A stretch of 64,000 nucleotides of DNA from an uncultured Marinifilum sp. (lineage in GTDB: Bacteria; Bacteroidota; Bacteroidia; Bacteroidales; Marinifilaceae), in assembly GCF_963677195.1 (NCBI RefSeq), contig NZ_OY781918.1:4452923-4516922 (forward strand). The letters are read 5' to 3'. This document shows, piece after piece, positions 61,088-64,000 of this stretch; the stretch's first letter is position 1; the number at the start of each line of letters is the position of its first letter. The position numbers and the translations under genes were made by a program. The notes beneath the pieces were generated by a model, which saw only the letters and a list, made by a program, of their open reading frames with translations, did not search any database and was not told the origin of the DNA.

Positions 61088-62173
61088 TTATTTTCCTAAA
61101 ATTTTTTCTTCCAATGCTTCTACAACTTCCTCAGGAGTAGGAATGATACCACCATAGCGTCCAAAGTGTTCTACAGGCACTTTACCGTTTACTGCAAGTC
61201 TAACATCTTCTACCATCTGACCAGCACTCATTTCTACAGAAAGAATACCCTTAACTTGTCCTAACATTTCCTGAATTTGCTTAGTTGGATAAGGGAAAAG
61301 AGTAATTGGTCGCAATAAACCTACCTTAATGCCTTTTTCGCGAGCCTGCTCTATTGCTTTTTGACAAATACGAGCACTTGATCCATAAGCAACAAAAAGA
61401 TATTCTGCATCATCGCATTCAATTTTTTCGAATCGCACATCATTCTCTTCCATTGCACGATATTTCGCTTGCAATTTATGGTTGAAAATTTCCTGCTTTG
61501 CCGAATCCAGATCTAAAGAAGTAGAAATTCTACGTTTTGCCCCAGCTGTTTTACCAGTTGTAGCCCAAGCTCCTGATTGTTTCTCAATTTCTTCTGCAGT
61601 CCAACGAGGCTTATAATCAGCCAACTCAACCTTTTCCATCATCTGACCAATAACTCCATCGGTCAAAATCATAGCTGGGTTTAAGTATTTAAATGCCAAT
61701 TTGAATCCAAGATCTACAAAATCATTCATTTCCTGTACCGAAGCAGGAGCCAAAACAATTAGTTTATAATCACCATGACCACCGCCCTTAACAGCCTGAA
61801 AATAATCAGATTGCGCAGGCTGAATTGTTCCAAGACCTGGTCCTCCTCGTACAACATTTACTACTAAGGCTGGAAGTTCTGCTCCTGCTAAATAGGTAAT
61901 TCCTTCAGCTTTAAGGCTAATTCCAGGACTCGATGATGAAGTCATTACTTTTTTACCACAAGAAGCACCACCATAAACCATATTAATGGCAGCAACTTCA
62001 CTTTCAGCTTGCAGGACCACCATCCCCGTTTCTTTTTGGGGGTTGCGGACCATTAGGGTTTCCATAATTTCGGACTGAGGAGTAATTGGGTAACCAAAAT
62101 ACCCATCACATCCACAACGAATAGCTGCTTCAGCGATAACCTCATTTCCTTTCATTAAACGAACGTCTCCCAT
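61088..62173 (-). CDS. korA: 2-oxoacid:ferredoxin oxidoreductase alpha subunit (VorB/KorA type)
   Basis: The pyrimidine-binding chain of the complex: FGYPITPQSEIMETL, SSSSPGISLKAEGITYLAGAELPALVVNVVRGGPGLGTIQP and QSDYFQAVKGGGHGDY are typical of alpha chains often annotated VorB (2-oxoisovalerate) or KorA (2-oxoglutarate). At 361 residues it lacks the fused gamma domain of some KorA proteins, matching the separate gamma gene here. It follows the ferredoxin by 49 bp and precedes beta by 3 bp. Confidence 0.9.
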   Translation of the reverse strand: MGDVRLMKGNEVIAEAAIRCGCDGYFGYPITPQSEIMETLMVRNPQKETGMVVLQAESEVAAINMVYGGASCGKKVMTSSSSPGISLKAEGITYLAGAELPALVVNVVRGGPGLGTIQPAQSDYFQAVKGGGHGDYKLIVLAPASVQEMNDFVDLGFKLAFKYLNPAMILTDGVIGQMMEKVELADYKPRWTAEEIEKQSGAWATTGKTAGAKRRISTSLDLDSAKQEIFNHKLQAKYRAMEENDVRFEKIECDDAEYLFVAYGSSARICQKAIEQAREKGIKVGLLRPITLFPYPTKQIQEMLGQVKGILSVEMSAGQMVEDVRLAVNGKVPVEHFGRYGGIIPTPEEVVEALEEKILGK

Positions 62174-62222
62174 TACAAATATTTTTATAAAATTTTCAGT
62201 TTACTAATTAGGATCTATTGTA

Positions 62223-62450
62223 TTAACTTGCCTTTACTTTGTATACTGTTATTACAGTATCCGGACAAACTAAACCACAACTTACACATCCAATACATGC
62301 ATCTGGGTTAGCCATATACGCATAATGGTATCCTTTACCATTTACGTCTCTTGCCAACTCGATAACTCCTGTAGGACAAGCTTCAACACAAAGGCCACAA
62401 CCTTTACATTTTTCGGTTTCGACTACAATAGCACCTTTAAATTTTGCCAT
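62223..62450 (-). CDS. korD: 4Fe-4S ferredoxin-like delta subunit of the 2-oxoacid oxidoreductase
   Basis: A 75-residue 2[4Fe-4S] protein with two CxxCxxCxxxCP clusters: CKGCGLCVEACP and CIGCVSCGLVCP. It is the first gene of the delta-alpha-beta-gamma operon and passes electrons to external ferredoxin. Alternative use as a free ferredoxin is less likely given its position. Confidence 0.93.
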   Translation of the reverse strand: MAKFKGAIVVETEKCKGCGLCVEACPTGVIELARDVNGKGYHYAYMANPDACIGCVSCGLVCPDTVITVYKVKAS

Positions 62451-62638
62451 AGCATTAATGATTAAAAATTAAATGTTTTTCACACTATAAAGGTAACAAT
62501 TCAAAAGTAATTTTTATGATTTTACTTTCAATTTATCACACTCTCAAAATAACTGAATGTCAACTTATTACACCTAAACATTAAAATTTACATTCAATCT
62601 AAATAATATAATCTATTTAGGATTAGGACTTTATATAG

Positions 62639-63967
62639 TTACAATCCTATTTTATTCTCTAAATGCTGCTGTTTTGCGAACTTTTCCAATCTGGATTCCA
62701 GATCTTTAAACTGCTTTCGTGAAATTTGAGAAACACAAGCGCGCAAACCCTCTTTTAAACTACCTGTTTCATTCAAACAAATAGCTGAGATTCCGTAGTA
62801 AAGTAATTGTTTATTCAATTCGGCTCCGGTCATACCTGGAAATGAAACTGTAAAATAAAATCCATCAGCTACAGGTTGGTTTACATCTGTATCATAAACT
62901 AAATCAAAACCATTTAGGGTAAATAGTTTCTTCATTATCTGTGCTCTTTCACCATACTCTTTAACACTTTCAATAAAATCAAAACTTCCCTCGTTTGCAG
63001 CTTTTAACATGGCACTTAATGCATATTGTGCCGAATGTGATGTTCCTGAGGAAAGAGCATATATAATTCTATATATGAGAGCATAACCAAACTCTTCTCC
63101 CCCAAATCTTTTTTTAAGATTTGGGAATTTTCTGCAGTACAATTCATCAGAAATACAAAGCAATCCAATTCTCTGACCAGCATAACTAAATGCCTTTGAA
63201 CTGGAAATCATTAACACATAATTCTTAGTATAATTCGCAACACTTGGTTGATAAGGAGCAACTCCTGGCTTTCCTAAATCAGAACGAAAATCCATTGCAA
63301 AATATGCTAGATCTTCCATTATAATAACATCGTATTTGGTTGCTAATTCACCGATTATTCTAAGTTCATTATCGTTAAAACATATCCAGGCAGGATTATT
63401 CGGGTTTGAATAGATGATACCTGCAATATTCCCTTTTGATAAAAACTCCTCTAGTTTCGCTCTTATTTTGTCGCCACGGTAATTGTATACATCAAACGAC
63501 TCATATTTCTGCCCCATTATCTCGAGCTGAGTTTTTTGAACAGGAAAGCCCGGATCAATAAATAAAATGGTATCCTTTTGAGCATGACAAGCACCAATAG
63601 CCATAAATGCCGCATATCCTCCCTGCATAGATCCGACTGTGGGAACAATACCATCAGACTTAATATCAATATTCATAAAATTCTTTACGAATTTAGAGCC
63701 TTCTTCTTTTAATTCCCGAACACCTTCCAACATTGGATATGCAGAAGCAACTCCATCGTCGAGTGCTTTTTTTTCTGCATCAATTCCAACTTTAGCTGGT
63801 TTTAAACCTGGAACTCCCATTTCCATGCGTACGAATTTCTCTCCCGACTCTTCTTCAATCATATTTACAAGCCGTACAACATCGCGAATAGAAGCTTCAG
63901 CCATATCTTTAATTCCACAAAGCTGTAGTTTTTTATCTACTATTTCTTTATTTATTGGGGTGCTCAT
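62639..63967 (-). CDS. PLP-dependent class I/II aminotransferase
   Basis: A fold-type I aminotransferase. MEMGVPGLKPAKVG and SAYPMLEGVRELKEEGSKF are N-terminal features. SNPNNPAW carries the cofactor-binding Asn, MEDLAYFAMD the Asp/Tyr and SSSKAFSYAGQRIG the PLP lysine. The C-terminal arginine lies in LRACVSQIS. At 442 residues it is slightly long. The amino acid used is unknown; the neighbouring 2-oxoacid:ferredoxin oxidoreductase, 188 bp downstream, suggests it supplies oxoacids for that enzyme, but it may have its own promoter. Confidence 0.88.
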   Translation of the reverse strand: MSTPINKEIVDKKLQLCGIKDMAEASIRDVVRLVNMIEEESGEKFVRMEMGVPGLKPAKVGIDAEKKALDDGVASAYPMLEGVRELKEEGSKFVKNFMNIDIKSDGIVPTVGSMQGGYAAFMAIGACHAQKDTILFIDPGFPVQKTQLEIMGQKYESFDVYNYRGDKIRAKLEEFLSKGNIAGIIYSNPNNPAWICFNDNELRIIGELATKYDVIIMEDLAYFAMDFRSDLGKPGVAPYQPSVANYTKNYVLMISSSKAFSYAGQRIGLLCISDELYCRKFPNLKKRFGGEEFGYALIYRIIYALSSGTSHSAQYALSAMLKAANEGSFDFIESVKEYGERAQIMKKLFTLNGFDLVYDTDVNQPVADGFYFTVSFPGMTGAELNKQLLYYGISAICLNETGSLKEGLRACVSQISRKQFKDLESRLEKFAKQQHLENKIGL

Positions 63968-64000
63968 CGTTCTTATTTTCTATGGTTAGATTGCTTACTT

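Noticed and set aside
1..64000. Mobile elements, CRISPR arrays, rRNA or tRNA genes
   Set aside because: None found: no transposase or integrase motifs, no regularly spaced repeats, no rRNA or full tRNA folds seen on reading.

Overview
The window reads as chromosome of a low-GC, probably anaerobic or facultatively anaerobic member of the Bacteroidota. Direct support: several intergenic regions carry the Bacteroidota sigma-A promoter form (TTTG, 17-19 bp, TAnnTTTG); ribosome binding sites are mostly weak; the gene families are typical of the phylum (DUF3078 outer-membrane protein, TPR-PD40-OmpA protein, GH3/beta-lactamase fusion, paired M16 peptidases, basic-tailed cold-shock protein, GH16 lipoprotein). 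Tryptophanase, a four-subunit 2-oxoacid:ferredoxin oxidoreductase and a YfcC-type carrier suggest amino-acid fermentation. A marine Marinilabiliales/Marinifilaceae-like host is my guess, not something the sequence proves. No rRNA, tRNA, CRISPR array, prophage or insertion sequence was seen.

Layout. 1-5 kb (minus strand): a GH16 polysaccharidase lipoprotein cut by the window edge, then a light/stress unit (SPFH protein, SDR-DUF2867, TspO, photolyase). 5.5-9.5 kb (plus): an orphan membrane protein, then an arsenical-type operon (ArsR, CxxC thioredoxin-like protein, ArsF-like lipoprotein, ArsG-like permease, ArsP-like permease, DCC protein) with a promoter abutting a palindromic operator, closed by a terminator. 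9.5-14.2 kb: phosphofructokinase, a frameshifted macro-domain gene, a rhodanese, an unusual HAD protein and a DUF3078 protein. 14.2-19.5 kb: tryptophanase behind a 584-bp leader with two small ORFs, then hemolysin III, DUF4197, a GNAT acetyltransferase and a cold-shock gene with a long 5' leader.

19.5-29.5 kb: a second cold-shock protein with a basic extension, an ATP-grasp ligase, 2-hydroxyacid dehydrogenase, CoaX, a CYTH protein, a large GH3-beta-lactamase fusion and a cysteine desulfurase resembling selenocysteine lyase. 29.5-35 kb: an OmpA-family protein, an AddB-like PD-(D/E)XK nuclease gene broken by a single-base frameshift and a YiiX-like lipoprotein. 35-43 kb: 2-oxoglutarate dehydrogenase E1 and E2, then the histidine-degradation genes ftcD and hutI. 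43-52 kb: YfcC carrier, ZupT, Nth, an ABC-F ATPase, MATE transporter, YicC, Gmk and NadD. 52-64 kb (minus): a candidate small structured RNA, three M16 peptidase-family proteins, a 2-oxoacid:ferredoxin oxidoreductase operon and an aminotransferase.

How the genes connect: tryptophanase, hutI/ftcD, the ferredoxin oxidoreductase and the aminotransferase all feed amino-acid catabolism. SucA/SucB and the ferredoxin enzyme give two routes for 2-oxoacid oxidation. The most distinctive items are the ars-type operon with its thiol-relay-like architecture, the candidate sRNA near 52.3 kb, two precisely locatable frameshifts, the tryptophanase leader and a Cys-rich tail on SucA.
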